This document shows positions 45,332-62,642 of a stretch of 64,000 bases of DNA, in pieces. Below the pieces are notes generated by a model. It did no database searches and had not been told where the DNA came from. It worked only from the letters and a program-made list of their open reading frames with translations. Source of the stretch: Cheilinus undulatus (taxonomy: Eukaryota > Chordata > Actinopteri > Labriformes > Labridae); NCBI RefSeq assembly GCF_018320785.1, contig NC_054867.1, forward strand, positions 55,377,776 through 55,441,775. The letters run 5' to 3'. How positions within the stretch are numbered: position 1 is the stretch's first letter; the number at the start of each line of letters is the position of its first letter. The position numbers were made by a program, and so were the translations under genes.

Positions 45332-45763
45332 TAACCTTGCAAGGCAGATGGATACGCCCGTTTCCGTGCTTCTCACTGGTGAATCCATCTTGCAAAGCTC
45401 CAGTCTGAGGAGGGGCAGTACTTTCAGGCGCGGCGGAGTCGTGACGTAAACAAGCAGCAGCAAGAGGCCGGTGACATCATGGTGGAAGAGATCAGCGTGG
45501 ATGCTGCTAAAGCCAGTTTGATCAGAACTTGACATTTCTTTGTTAAAAGTAGAACAAAGAACAGCAGTGAGTTGTTTACTTTTAAAAAACCACAGAAGCC
45601 ATGTACTGACATGCGGCTATGTCACCTGTTTTTGTTGCTCTGATTGGCCGTAAAGATGTGACAAAAATCCAAAGGTTTTTTCAGATCCTCTGCCCTTTTC
45701 CAAACGCTGTGTATTGAAGGTTTTCCAGATGAATGTGTGAAACAAATCCATGTGTCAGGTTAA
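45332..45763. mobile_element. MITE, GCAAAGCTGATGGAT family, copy near gene C
   Basis: Ends TAACCTTGCAAGGCAGATGG and CCATGTGTCAGGTTA form imperfect inverted repeats; the interior is shared with 31682-32235 in the opposite orientation. Confidence 0.65.
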
Positions 45764-45984
45764 ATACATCCTGAATTATAAAGATATATAATTTAAACAA
45801 CAAGCCCGTTATCCTGTGGTTATATGGTTATATCACATATAAATGTCATGAGCTACAATAAAAAAATAAAAATGTATTCACACAACCCTGTTACCAGAGC
45901 AGTTTTAACAAAATAATCTTAAATTATTCTCTTTCCCCTCAAGGGCTTTAAACGTTAAACTCCTGTATGTAGTGAAAATACTTA

Positions 45985-46875
45985 TGTACAGATTTATAAA
46001 ACGCGCAAGCAAGATTTTAAATCGCGCGTGCGAAATAAAAAAATGCGCGTGCGAGATTCTAAAACGTGTGTGCGAGATGTTAAATCGGGCTTGCGAGATA
46101 TTTAATCGCGCGTGCGATATTCTAAAACGCGCATACAAGTTATTAAATCGCACGTGCAAGATACATAAAGGCACCTGGGAGGTACTTAAACGCACGTGCG
46201 AGATATTAAATCGCACATGCGAGATACTTAAACGCGCGTGCGAGATACTAAGATGCACGTGCGAGATATTAAAACGCGCGTACAAGATACTAGAACGCGC
46301 ATGCGAGATATTAAAATGCGCGTGCGATATACCAAAACGCGCGTGCAAGATACTAAAATGCAGGCGCGAGATACTCAAATGTGCGTGGGAGGTACTGAGA
46401 CGTGAGTGCGACATTTTCAATCGCGCGTGCGTGACACTCAAACGCGCATGCGAGATACTAAATCAAGCGAGCGAGATATTAAATCGCACATGCGAGATAC
46501 TTAAACGCGCGTGCGAGATACTAAAATGCACGTGCGGGATATTAAAACGCGCGTGCGATATACCAAAACGCGCGTGCAAGATACTAAAATGCACGTGCGA
46601 GATACTACGACGTGCGTGGGACATACCAATGAGGTGGGTGCAAGAAACTAAATCACGCATGCGAGATACTTAAACGCGCGTGCGAGATATTAAATCGCAC
46701 ATACAAGATACTAGAAGGCAGGCGCGAGATATTAAAACGCGCGTGCGAGATACTAAAATTCACGCGCGAGATACTCAAATGTGCGTGGGAGGTACTGAAA
46801 CGTGAGTGCGACATTTTCAATCGCGCGTGCGTGACACTCCAACGCGCTTGCGAAATACTAAATTGCGTGCGCGTA
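45985..46875. repeat. CpG-rich 21-bp satellite
   Basis: About 42 units of GCGCGTGCGAGATACTAAAAC with frequent C/T and G/A changes. The 21-bp period equals seven codons, so both strands show long frames (for example ACEILKR words). Confidence 0.95.
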
Positions 46876-47990
46876 TTAAAAAATAAACATGTTCATGGGA
46901 CCTCCTGGGCTCCGGGAGAAATGATTTCTGAAAGAACATCTTAAATACCTGTGGTTCAGGTGGTTTAGTTTAGGTGACAGGGTTGCACCAAGCAAAGGAA
47001 AACACAAATTAAAAACCCAATAAAAATGTCATCTTAGATGCCTGAGCAGGACTGAGCACATTACCAGATGTTTTATTGCCTGCAGATTTTAAATATATAT
47101 ATCAGAAATGTGAGAACCAAAAGTTTATTTTTCAGATGTTTTGGTGGCTAAACTGTCCTCCAATTCTGGAATAACCCAAGAGATAAAATCCTCTAGAGTT
47201 CAACTATAGTCCATTAGCTGTTGTGTAATCTGAGGTTACTGTAATCGTCCACGTGGAGGAAACCTGCAGAGAGAACAATGTGATGTCTCACTCTGCTGTG
47301 ATTTTCCTGAACCACAAACAAACCACAAACTTCCCTCCGTGTGTGGAAAGAGGTACTGGGAAAGCGTTCTCTTGTGTGTGAACTTCTCTTTTCTCAGACT
47401 GTAAACACAATCAGATCACAACAACCAGGAATGAAACTAACACCACAGCTTCAGCCTCGCTGTGTCAGCAAAGTCTCACTTCCTAAAACCCCGCCTGCTG
47501 AATATCTAACCGCATATGCAGCTAAAAACATTCCTGCTGGGGGGAATTTAGATTGTTATAAGCTACTTTATGAAGAAAACCTTCAGTGAACTCATTTTAT
47601 TTTAATAATATTCCTCAAGCTGAATGTGATGATGGAGTTTGATTTCTCCTTTTTAAAACAGACTAAAAAATCCAAAGTGAGTAACACCAACACAGGAAAC
47701 AGACGGCGTCATTTCTGCCGACAACAGCAAAGACAGATCAACACTTCCTGTTTACATCACCTGAGGAAGACAGAGTACAGAGGTCAGACTATCAAAATAA
47801 AACTCTTTTTAGCAGGCCTGCCCACAGAAACCCAGAGAATGGGCCCTAGTTGTGATTTAGTGATGGTATTAATGATCAGTAGCACTGGTGCTAGTGTCAA
47901 TGCTAACAGTTTCCTCATTCTGGACCTGAAAAGTGCGTCAAACTATTATTGGGTTTATTTATGCCACTTCTAATCCATAAACACTTTTAT
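46876..47990. other. Intergenic, nothing recognised
   Basis: Mixed sequence; an open frame at 47341-47589 lacks an ATG context, splice sites or family resemblance. Confidence 0.35.
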
Positions 47991-49620
47991 GCCTATTTAT
48001 GGCACTATTATTTGCCAGTTTTAATCTGTTTTTACCAATTGTTGCCACATCTAAACTCCATTCCATCACTTTTAAATGTTTTTGGCCTGTTTCTGCCATT
48101 TTACATCCATGGGTGACCCATTTTCTTTACTGCTATTAACCCTTTGCACCACTCTTTCATCTATTTTTAACTATTTAAACCACATTTCACTATTTTTTAT
48201 GCCCATTCCCACTTTAAACCCATTTTTGCCCCATCCTATCCAATTTCAACACTTTTATTTCTGTTCATTTACGCCACTTTAATTGAGTTTTAGCCATTTT
48301 TTAACCACTGTGACACTTTTCACCATTTTTTTCTGCCGTTTTTGCCACTTCAAACCAATTTTGTCCCATTTCAACCCAATTTCACCACTTTTAAATCACT
48401 TCCGCTAATTGTTTTTGTCAGTTTTTGCCACTTTCCAGCTTTACTTGCACTGTTGACCCCTTTTTACCACAAGTTTATCAATTATTGCCAATTTTACCCA
48501 CAATTACTATTTTCAGTATTTGTTATGCTACTTTAAACCCACTTTGCAATATTCCTATCCCATTTCACCACTTTTTCTGCCTTTTTGTGCCACTCTCCAG
48601 CTATAGGTGTTTTAGTTGACCATATTTACCACTATCAACCCCTTTTAACCACTCTTTTCATCCAATTTGCCATTTTTTTCCCACATTACCAAAGTTATTA
48701 CACCTATTTTTGCCACTATTAACCTATTTCCCCCATTTTAATTCCATTTCACCACCTTTTCTGCCCATTTTTGCCACTTTAAAGCCATTTTGTTTCTTAC
48801 AAACTTGTTCCACCCCGCTTTCTGCCTTCTCTTGCCAATTTCATGCTATAGTTGCCACTTTTGGCCCCTTTTTAATGACTTTTCACCCATTTTCACTACT
48901 ATTTTGTCCATTTCACCATGTCTTATGCCCATTTTTGCCACTTTAAACCAATTTTCGAACCAATTCGAACCCCATTACACCACTTTTAAACCTTTCCCAC
49001 CATATTATCTGCCAGTTTTTGCCACTTTCCAGCTGTACTTGCCACTGTTGACCAATTTTTTTTTACCAATCTTTCATCAGTCTTCATAATGCCCATTTTA
49101 CCTGTCAAACCCTTTCTATCATTTTACTGCTATTTGCCTTTGTTGACCCAGTTTTAGCACTAGTGACCTCTTTTCACCACTCTTTCATCAATTTTACCAA
49201 ATTGAACAACATTTCAGGGTTTGTTATGCCCATCTTTGTCATTTTAAATCCATTTAATCCAGTTTCATCAACTTTTCTTCCTGTTTACGTCACTTTAAAC
49301 CAATTTTTGGCAGGTTTTAACCCAACTGCAACACTGTTAAACTCTTTCCACCAGCTATAGTTGCCTCTGTTGACCCAGTTTTACCACTATTGACCCATTT
49401 CACAACTCTCTTTATCTATTTTTGCCATTTCTAATCATATTTAACTATTATGCCCATTTTTGTATTCCCTTTCACCAAATGTTCTGTCTGTTTCTGCCGC
49501 TTTTTCCTATTTTGTGACTTTTAATACCTTTTTTTTTCCACTTTAACCTTTTTTGCCACATTTTAACTCTATTGCACCACCTTTTCCGTCCATTTTTTGC
49601 CATGGATATCCCAGCTTAAA
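47990..49620. repeat. Long degenerate TTTTTGCCACTTTTAACCC array
   Basis: About 1.6 kb of loosely repeated CCATTTTTGCCACTTTAAAC words, the largest of its kind in the window. Open frames within it are compositional. Confidence 0.8.
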
Positions 49621-50210
49621 TTATTTTCCTTGATTCCTTTCCGGGCTGATAAATGTCAGTGACTTTGTTTCTCATATGTTCTTGAATTTCTTTAGGTGGT
49701 GTCAGTTTTTTTTTTTTCTTCTTCTTTTGAGATCTTTCAGCCTATTTCACCTTATCTGGTAGTAATCGGGTCTGGGGAAACTGAACTCAACTCTCCAAAA
49801 ACATGTGGTTAATCAAAGTTAATTCATGATTTAACAGGGGGGAAATTACGTTTGCACATAAAGTCAGGTAGGGTTGGGTGCCTTTTTTTTACCTTAATAA
49901 ATTACATCATAATTTAAAAACTACAATGTGCAGTTATTTAGGTTATCTTTGTCTCATATAAAAAAATATTTGATGATCTGAAACATTTAAGAGTGACCAA
50001 AAACAGAAGAAAGAAAGAAAGAAATCAGGAAAGGGGCTAATACTTTTTCCAGAGCATTGTATATCTTCTTTTTTCTTATTCTTTTCTTCACGACTACTTC
50101 TAAGTTTTAAGCCGGGAAAAAAAAAAAAAAGATTTCTGTTCGTTTTTTTCTTTAATTTCTTGTAAACAATCAGATTCAGTCAACACGCGCGCTTTTATTT
50201 TGAAGGTCTA
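49621..50210. other. Region upstream of the ARF promoter
   Basis: AT-rich with several T and A homopolymer runs. Nothing else recognised before the GC-richer promoter begins near 50180. Confidence 0.35.
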
Positions 50211-50218
50211 GCTAGTAG

Positions 50219-50234
50219 CGGAAGTAGCGGAAGT
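50219..50234 (+). promoter_or_regulatory. Tandem ETS-type sites upstream of ARF
   Basis: Two CGGAAGT motifs at 50219-50225 and 50228-50234, followed at once by the inverted form ACTTCC, match the ETS/GABP consensus common in housekeeping promoters. They sit in the GC-richer 250 bp before the ARF start. Confidence 0.45.
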
Positions 50235-50385
50235 AACTTCCTCTGTAATGTGTCGTTGCCATAGGCCGTTGCGGTGTTGACGTCGGTGTTGTTGTTGTTG
50301 CTGCCAACGTTTCTGCTGCCACCGTGTACCGAGCTGACACCAGCCTTTGTGACAGCATGGATAACACACACTCGGACCGTCTGTC

Positions 50386-50392
50386 TATAAAA
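50386..50392 (+). promoter_or_regulatory. TATA box of the ARF gene
   Basis: TATAAAA lies 84 bp before the ARF ATG. A start site about 30 bp downstream would give a 5' UTR of about 50 nt and would exclude the overlapping upstream ATG at 50357, which otherwise opens a different frame running past the ARF start to 50509. Confidence 0.5.
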
Positions 50393-50469
50393 ACACACAC
50401 CGACACACACACCGACAGAAAGAGCGCGAGCCGTTTACCGAGAGGACAGAACTTTCTTCAACAACCGCC

Positions 50470-55596
<5,127 letters not shown>

Positions 55597-55890
55597 CGTG
55601 GATTTATTCTGTTTGATGCTGGATCTTTATACTCATGGAGCTTTCTGCTGTGAGCTGAGCCGAGGTGAGCAACCCAGGAGACACAGAACATCTGAGGAAC
55701 ATCTCATAACGCTGACCTCGTCTAAATGAACAGAAACAGAAAGATTCTTTTATTTTATTGTTTTGTCTTCTCTGTACCCTTTTTCCCTTTTTTCCCTGAG
55801 ATTTCTGTCCTGAAGTTGGCTTTTTTTAGTGACACTATAACCAGGGTTTGTTCAGATTTAAGCCTTCAAATAAAGTTGTTTTCAATAACT
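55597..55890 (+). other. ARF 3' UTR with poly(A) signal
   Basis: Sequence after the ARF stop leads to AATAAA at 55869-55874, followed by a T-rich stretch suited to cleavage about 20 nt on. A 3' UTR of roughly 290 nt is inferred. Confidence 0.6.
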
Positions 55891-56094
55891 ATTTATTGGG
55901 AATATTCTCCAAGGGCATTAATACAGGTCTTCAGTTTAAGGAATATTTTTATAGAAACTTCTGGAATGTTACATTTAGAGCCACAGAATGAATCTGTGGA
56001 GTTACAATAAAAGACAGGCTGGGGTATGCATCAGAGGATTCACACGGCTGATTTGAGCAGATAATCCTCCCTGTAGAGCGGTGTGCATTTTTAT

Positions 56095-56510
56095 AGCAAT
56101 TTTTAATTTTAGTCTAGTTTTAGTGATTAAATGCCTTTTAGTTTTAGTCACATTTGAGTCATTTCTACCCTTTAGTCTAGTTTTAGTCCGTGAAAAGTCC
56201 TCACATTTTAGTCTTTACTTTTAGTCCAAGCATTTATTCTCTTACCTGAATCTGGAACCAGACCATGATAGTGTGTTCTCCTGGGGTCCCTGCTTTCTAC
56301 AGCTGAGAGGCAGAAGAGATACAGATGCATTGTTTTTTGACAGATTTACTCAGAGTGGAGAAATATCATGGATTTTGAATGTCTGATGAAAACTAAACTT
56401 ACTTTAGTCAGTTTTAGTCATCACAGACCTACCTTTGGCTAGTCTTGGTTTAGTCTTTCAGCTGTTGATGAACATTTTTAGTCAGAGTTTTAGTCAGGAA
56501 CATTAACACT
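56095..56510. mobile_element. Unexpanded copy of the 38-kb satellite element
   Basis: Shares CTAGTTTTAGT words and the unique part (CAGCTGAGAGGCAGAAGAGA, AACATTAACACTG) with 38230-38785 but has only a few repeat units and lacks the SINE. Confidence 0.7.
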
Positions 56511-56650
56511 GCTGTAATGAAGGAGGAGGACACTGCACCTCAGGAAACAATCATTTTAATGTCTGATCAACATGACAGGATAAGTCCATGTTACAGGGCT
56601 GCTTTTACAGTGGCACAAAGGAAATAGAATCAGTTCTTTAGGTATTATCT

Positions 56651-57290
56651 ATAGCAGTGTTACTCAACCCTGCTCAGCCAAAGAGACACATTTTTGAAAA
56701 ATACATTTGCAAGGGCCACAATCTAAGTGGCAAAAAGTGGCAAACATGGGTTAAAGTGGCAATAAAAATAATTTATAGGTAGCGAAAATTGTCAAAAAAG
56801 TGGCAAAAATGGGTGAAAAGGATCAAAATATGCATCAAATGGCAGACACTGGGCAAAAAATGGCAGAAAAGGGTTAAAAGTGGAAAATATGGGTGAGAAG
56901 TGGCAACAAAAGAGGATCACAGTTGCAAAAATGGTCAAAAAGCTGCAAAAACATGGCAAAAAAAGAGTGAAAAATGAGTATAATGGGCAAAGAACAGCAG
57001 AAAGGGGGGAATGGCAAAAAATCAGCAAAGAGGGGCTAAATAAAAAAAAAATTGTTAATTAATTGCAAAAGGCAGCTTAAATGGGCAAAAAGGGGCAAAA
57101 AAGGGGCAAAAATTGCAAAAAGCAGGATTAAGAATCAGAAATGGGCAAAATGTGACAAAAAGAAGAGGCAAAAAATGGGCTGAAAACAATAGGAAAAAAA
57201 AAGAAATTAAAGTGGCAAATATACAGACAAAAGATAAACGTTGACTATTAAGTTTGACAATTAAAGCTGACTGTATAAGTGTGGGAAACA
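56651..57290. mobile_element. Repeat, GTTACTCAACCCTGCTCA family, copy 2
   Basis: See the 43213 copy; the interior array reads GGGCAAAAAGTGGCAAAAAT, the complement of the TTTTTGCCACTTTT words elsewhere. Confidence 0.7.
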
Positions 57291-57419
57291 AACTGACCTC
57301 AAATCAGCTTTAGAGACAGGATGAGGAGTTCAGACATCCATGGAGCTTGAAGTAGCACCGCTGCTCCGAAAAGAGCCAGTGAGGGTTGTTCAAGTCTGAG
57401 GATGCCTCCTGGATGCCTC

Positions 57420-57520
57420 CCTGTGGAGGTCTTCCAGGCAAAAAACATCACATTCCTCTACCCAGCCACTTTTTCCAGGTCTACCTGGAGGATGTGGCTG
57501 GGTAGAGGGATGTGATGTTT
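57420..57520. repeat. Short inverted repeat
   Basis: AAAAACATCACATTCCTCTACCC is mirrored by GGGTAGAGGGATGTGATGTT, and GTCTTCCAGGC-type words recur around it; arms of about 25-35 bp form a hairpin. Confidence 0.55.
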
Positions 57521-57663
57521 TTTTTTGTTTTTTTTTAAAAGCAACTAAGCAATTGTAACAATAAATTAAAACAAGCTTTATCTGTGGTGTTCCTCCCCTC
57601 AGCAGCAGTGTTGATTGTACCACTAAAACTACTGGTATATTATCATTTCTTGTTGTTTAACAG

Positions 57664-57789
57664 CGGACAGACGGGGATTTAAATCCTCAGGTGAGGCGTT
57701 TGACGACATTTTGGACACAAACACTCAGAGCCTGAAGAAGGCGGTCGAGGTTTACATGAAAAGCTTCATGGTAGCAGATTTTCTTTGAC
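57664..57789 (+). CDS. Putative last exon of an unrecognised gene
   Basis: A pyrimidine-rich stretch ends in an AG at 57662-57663, followed by an open frame entered with one nucleotide from an upstream exon: GACAGA... reads DRRGFKSSGEAFDDILD, then NTQSLKKAVEVYMKSFMV, then ADFL and a TGA at 57787-57789. Amphipathic, protein-like composition and an AATAAA at 58048-58053 suggest a true terminal exon and short 3' UTR. No upstream exon was found between the ARF gene end and this point. The required phase (1) does not match the end of ARF exon 5, so it is probably not an alternative ARF terminus. It could also be a relic exon. Confidence 0.4.
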
Positions 57790-58909
57790 TGCTTACTTTA
57801 AGAAAACCCGGCTTTGTTGTTATGCAGAGGTTTTTCCTCCTGTGTTGCCTACTGAAGCACTTTAACTCCAGTTTGGAGAACTACTCAGAGTTAACGCTGT
57901 AATTATTGTGGATTAGAGGCTGATGGCACTTTGACCTGAAACTAGTTTAATCTAAATCTAATCTAAGTTTACTGCACTGATTTTCTTCACCTGTTTACCA
58001 ATATTACACCACGTTTATGAAGGCTGGCTTCTTTGGCATTTGTGATGAATAAATCTCTATTTGACTATCATACTTTTAACATATACTATTATTTAAAAGT
58101 GTTTTTTTGGAGGTTAAATTTGTACTTAAATACAACACTGTTGCTATGACGATAAACGAATGGCGATTTTATGTTGGTGAAATCATAATAATTATTATTT
58201 TGTATTTTTAAAAGACTTTGCCTTTATTTAAGATACAATAAAGTTGATCAAAGACCAGTTTTTTGTTTTTATTTTGCATTAACATTGGGGGAATAAAAGC
58301 CATATTCCAAAAAAGTTGGAACACTTTGATAAATATGAATAATACAGGGTACATTGATTTGCAAATCATTTTCACAGCACAAAATCAAAATAATTAATGC
58401 AAAGAACAGATGAGATTATCAGCACATTCATTTCTGTCTTCTCTGCCGTGGACTTAAGACCTGAGTCCCTGATGTGACTGAAAACCTTTTATTAAACAGG
58501 GATGTTTCCACGTTTCCTCGAAGTCTTCATCAGGAGTCTATTTATGTCCTGATTAAGACTCGTTGGAGTCACATGGCCTACCATCCCTGTTTGATAAATA
58601 AAAATATCACGTCTGTGCCTCAGATCTTCAGTTTTGTCTGCCATCACTACCATGGACTCTATTCTCTTTAATCCTTGACCCTCATCCTGGAGACCACCTG
58701 ACCCTGGTTGCAGTTTCTTATTCATAAACTATTTGGAAATATAAACATATCATGACTTTAATGCCTGCAACATGTTCCAGAAAAAGTTGGGACAGGGCAG
58801 TAAATGGCTGGAAAGGTTGTGGAATGCTCCAAAAACACCTGGAACATTCCACAGGTAAGATGGTTAACTGGTAACAGGTGATAGCAGCATGATTGGGTAT
58901 CAGAGGAGT

Positions 58910-59456
58910 AGTGTTGTGGTACTCAAGAACGGTCTTGGTCTTGAGACTGGTCTCAGACTGGCCGAACTCTGGATTTTCCATCGAGACCAGCACTGATCTA
59001 CTATTCCTCGACGTCATTAATGTGATAATAAGGAGCAGTACTTGCTAAAACAACAAATACCTGCAAACCTGCAAAAACTCAGACATCAGCCCATCTTATT
59101 TCTAGTCAGAAATCCCTCTGAACACTTTAGGCCTCATTCACCTGACTAATCTAGAGAAACATCTCATTTTCAGATATTTAAAATAATTCCAGACTTGTCA
59201 GTGGCTTTTAAATACATACAAAGATTTATTTTTTACAGAAAGTTAGTTAGAACAAATTTGTTAAGATTTGAGATTTTTGCATGCTGTTCTTTGAAAGAGT
59301 TGCAGATGCCTAGTTTTTATCTGTCAGATTTATTAAAAAGAAAAAGAAAATAAAAGAGAGAATGCTCTTTAATTTTTCAACCTTGTCATGTTGTTTTAAA
59401 TAGATTTTTATGGTCTTGGTCTTGGTCTCGGATATTGTGGTCTTGAGTACAACACT
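58910..59456. mobile_element. MITE nested in the Tc1-like element
   Basis: Inverted termini AGTGTTGTGGTACTCAAGA and TCTTGAGTACAACACT with subterminal GGTCTTGGTCTTGAG words. The flanking Tc1 sequence resumes after it. Confidence 0.8.
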
Positions 59457-59867
59457 TTGAACAGACGAATAGTCCCACAGTATACAACCGACATTCCTTA
59501 ACATGCCATTACAATGAATGTAGAGATTTCTTCATGTACAGACCATAATATCATCCAAAGATTTAGAGAATCTGGAGAAACCTCTACATATAAGGGGCAA
59601 GACTGGAAACCAAAACTGGATGCCTGTGACCTCTGACCCCTCAGGCAGCTCTGCATTAAAAAACTGTCATCATTCTGTGATGGATATTACAACATGGGCT
59701 CAGGAGCACTTCAGAAAACCTTTATCAGTGAACACAGTATGTCTCTGCATCTACCATATATCAACAACACCCAGAAGTCCCGCCCACTTCTCTGGGCCTG
59801 AGCTCATCTGAGATGGACTGACCTGAAGGGGTCTGATGAGTCCACATTTAGAATTGTTTTTGTAAAC

Positions 59868-60515
59868 TAGAAAAGCACTCAGAGAGCATAAACCTCTGCC
59901 ATTAGCCCTATCTCCCAGTAGTGAAGAATCCTTTAAAAAATTCCTGGATCCGTCCCCATGTGCCCCCCACCATGGCATTTGCCGATTACTCCCTCCCCGG
60001 TGGGGTAGAAACACAGTGAGGCAAAGCATTGGCTTCATTACAGGTGGACTGTCATGGTGGAAGCATTGCCTGCCGGGGCCAACAGATGCACTGACAGTCT
60101 CACCCATGTTCTCACTGGATGACTGGAAGTCATGTCAGAGGGTGAATATTCCTCTATTCCTCCCAGCATTGTGAGTATTCTCGCTATAATTCACTGTCTT
60201 TCTCTCTGTTACGCTCAGACTCGTCTCCTCGACCGGGCGTGTGTCTTTCAAACTCTATAAACTCCAAAACTTGAGCCCAGACTTTAGCCCTATCTCCCAA
60301 TAGTGAAGAATTCTTTATAAAATTCCTGGATCAATACGGTGATCTGGATCACTCCCAAAATCTAATCAGTTCTTCCTTATGCCATTTCTGACATTTCCTG
60401 AAAATTTCATGAAAATCCATCCACAACTTTTTGAGTTATGTTGTTAACAAACTAACTAACAAACAAACAAACTAACAAACCCTGTCGATCACATAACCTC
60501 CTTGGCAGAGGTAAT
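59868..60515 (+). mobile_element. RTE-like non-LTR fragment nested in the Tc1-like element
   Basis: Begins AGAAAAGCACTCAGAGAGCA and ends with CATGAAAATCCATCCACAAC and an AACTAACAAACAAACAAAC tail, a common LINE 3' form. The Tc1 sequence resumes at TGGCCATGGAGTC. Confidence 0.65.
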
Positions 60516-60955
60516 AATGGCCATGGAGTCACCTGAGCTAAAGAGGAAGAGGGCCATCTAAACTGTGATGGTGTGTGGGTGTGTTAGTGCCCCTGGCATG
60601 GGTCACTGACACATCTGTGAAGACACTAATACTGAGAGGTGTACACAGGTTTGGAGTAACATTTGCTTCCATGGGCTCATCCTGTGCTTGTCTGCTTATT
60701 TAAGGCCATGAGTTACAACAGCATGGCTTCACAGTAAAAGAGTGAGGGTGCTCTGCATGCAGTCCAGACCAGTCTGTCATTGAAAATGTATGAGCGTATG
60801 AAGCACAAAATATGACAAGAGAAACATCACACTGTTGAGGATCTTAAGATGAACATCAGTCAAAATTGGGAAAAAAAAAATCCAAAATTCAAGTCTTCAG
60901 ATGCTGTGATGTAAAACAGAGGTAGTTAAACTTCTGTCCCAACTTTTTTGGACCA

Positions 60956-61655
60956 CACTGTAGGCATAAAATTCAGAATGCACTTATATATCCATAAACC
61001 AATAATTTAATCAGCTTGAACCTCGACTATCTGTCTTTGTGCAGTATTGAGTTTTAGCCGTAAAGGCTGGTTTAATTTGTAAACATGCGCAGACCGACTC
61101 AGACGGGTGGAGTTAGTGCTTTTTATTTACCACTGAAAAGCATTTTTTCTTTACTCATGTCACATGAAACAGTTACAACAGAAACATATTTACAATTAAA
61201 CATCATGGATGCTCGTCTTTTTTTCCCCGCGTCAGTAAAGTGCAGCTTCATCGACACGAGTCCTTCACCCGATTACAGCGAGAAAACGTCCTCCCAAAGT
61301 AACAGAAACATCAGTAACAGCTGGTTTACGCCCTAAAAGCTGAATGAAGAGGCTTGGCTGCTGACACTGAACATCTCTTCTTTTGATGCAGGAACTGATG
61401 ATGAATTATTTGGTTTTTCTACAGAAAGTCATCTGTAGATCATTTTTTATAAAGGCAAATAAGTGAAGAAAACCTGCAGAAAAAAAGCAAAAAAAAAAAA
61501 GCCTCAAAATGAACCAAACAAACAATGATGACATAGTGGATAAGTACTGTGACATTTGAGCCAAGAATTTATAGAATCATGATCCTAACATACATCAGGA
61601 ACTTTTTTTTTCAGCCTGGATACTGAATCAAAGCAAACAGATCTGTTCTCTAGTG
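60956..61655. other. Intergenic, nothing recognised
   Basis: A GC-richer patch near 61210-61280 contains an open frame but no splice or start context was convincing. Confidence 0.35.
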
Positions 61656-62634
61656 CAGTGGTTCATAACCTTTTCAGCCTGTGACCCCCAAAATAAAGGT
61701 GCCAGAGACCGGGGAGCCCCACTGTACCTGAAGGTGGTTGAACAGCCATGCACAGTTCGGAATAGCGGACAAAGCCATTCCTAAAGGGACATAAATGGGA
61801 GAGCTTTCTGGTGCCCAGCCAAACTGGGGCCCATGGAGGTCAGCAAAACCATGGTCCATTGTAAAGTTAAGCTGTGATACCCATATTTTATATTTGACCT
61901 GAATAATAACCACTCTTATCAAAGAAACTAATATCTTTATTTATCCATGTGTCTAGGAAAATTAAAAAAGAAAAAAGACATGGTGGAAAAGGTGGTGAAG
62001 TTGGATTTTAAAAGCAGCAGAAATGGGTTAGAAGTGGCAAAAATTAGATAAAAAATAGCAAAAATGGGTTAAAGTGGCCAAAATGGGCAAAAATAGCGGT
62101 AAAAGGGAGTTAAAATGTGGCTGAAATGGCTTTAAATTGGCAAAACGAGTGGAAATTTGGTGAAATGGAATGGAAAATTGATATAAACTGGCAAAAAAAA
62201 GGGTTAACTGAGAAAGGAAAAATAGGCAGATGTTGGCAGAAATTGGTTAAACAACCAAAATTGGGCATATCAAATGGTGAAATGTAGTTAAAATGGGAGA
62301 AACTGGGTGTAAAAAGGGTTTAATAATGGCAGTAATGGGTCAACAGAGGCAACATTAAGCTTAAGGGGCAAGAATTGATTTGAAAGTGACAAAAACAGGC
62401 AGAAAAAGTAATGGAAAGAGTAAAACCAACCAAAATAGGTAGTAAATGGCAAAAATGTGTTAGAATTGGTGGGAAAAATGATGAAAAGGTGTAAAAAATA
62501 TTACAAAATTGGTGTAAAGTGGCAACAGTGTAATTTAAAAGATATTCTTAGTTTTTTTAAGGCCATCTGGAGACCCCCCTCTCAGTGTCTCGTGACCCCA
62601 AAGGGGTTCTCAACCCCAAGGTTGAGAACCACTG
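61656..62634 (-). mobile_element. hAT-like element (GCAGTGGTTCTCAAC family), inverted copy
   Basis: Full-length inverted relative of 53761-54743, with target duplication CTCTAGTG / CTCTAGTT (61648-61655, 62635-62642; one mismatch). Confidence 0.88.
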
Positions 62635-62642
62635 CTCTAGTT

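Larger units (their letters stand above)
58303..60955 (+). mobile_element. Decayed Tc1-like transposon with nested insertions
   Basis: Ends TATTCCAAAAAAGTTGGAAC and TGTCCCAACTTTTTTGGACC. The interior follows a Tc1-like order: TCCAAAGATTTAGAGAATCT, GGGCTCAGGAGCACTTCAG, CCACATTTAGAATTGTTTTTG, then a degraded CSPD..IENV motif at about 60760. Stops and frameshifts are many. Insertions at 58910-59456 and 59868-60515 split it. Confidence 0.85.

Noticed and set aside
45905-46673. 178- and 233-codon frames at the 21-bp satellite
   Set aside because: Open on both strands purely because the period is a multiple of three; no exon signals.
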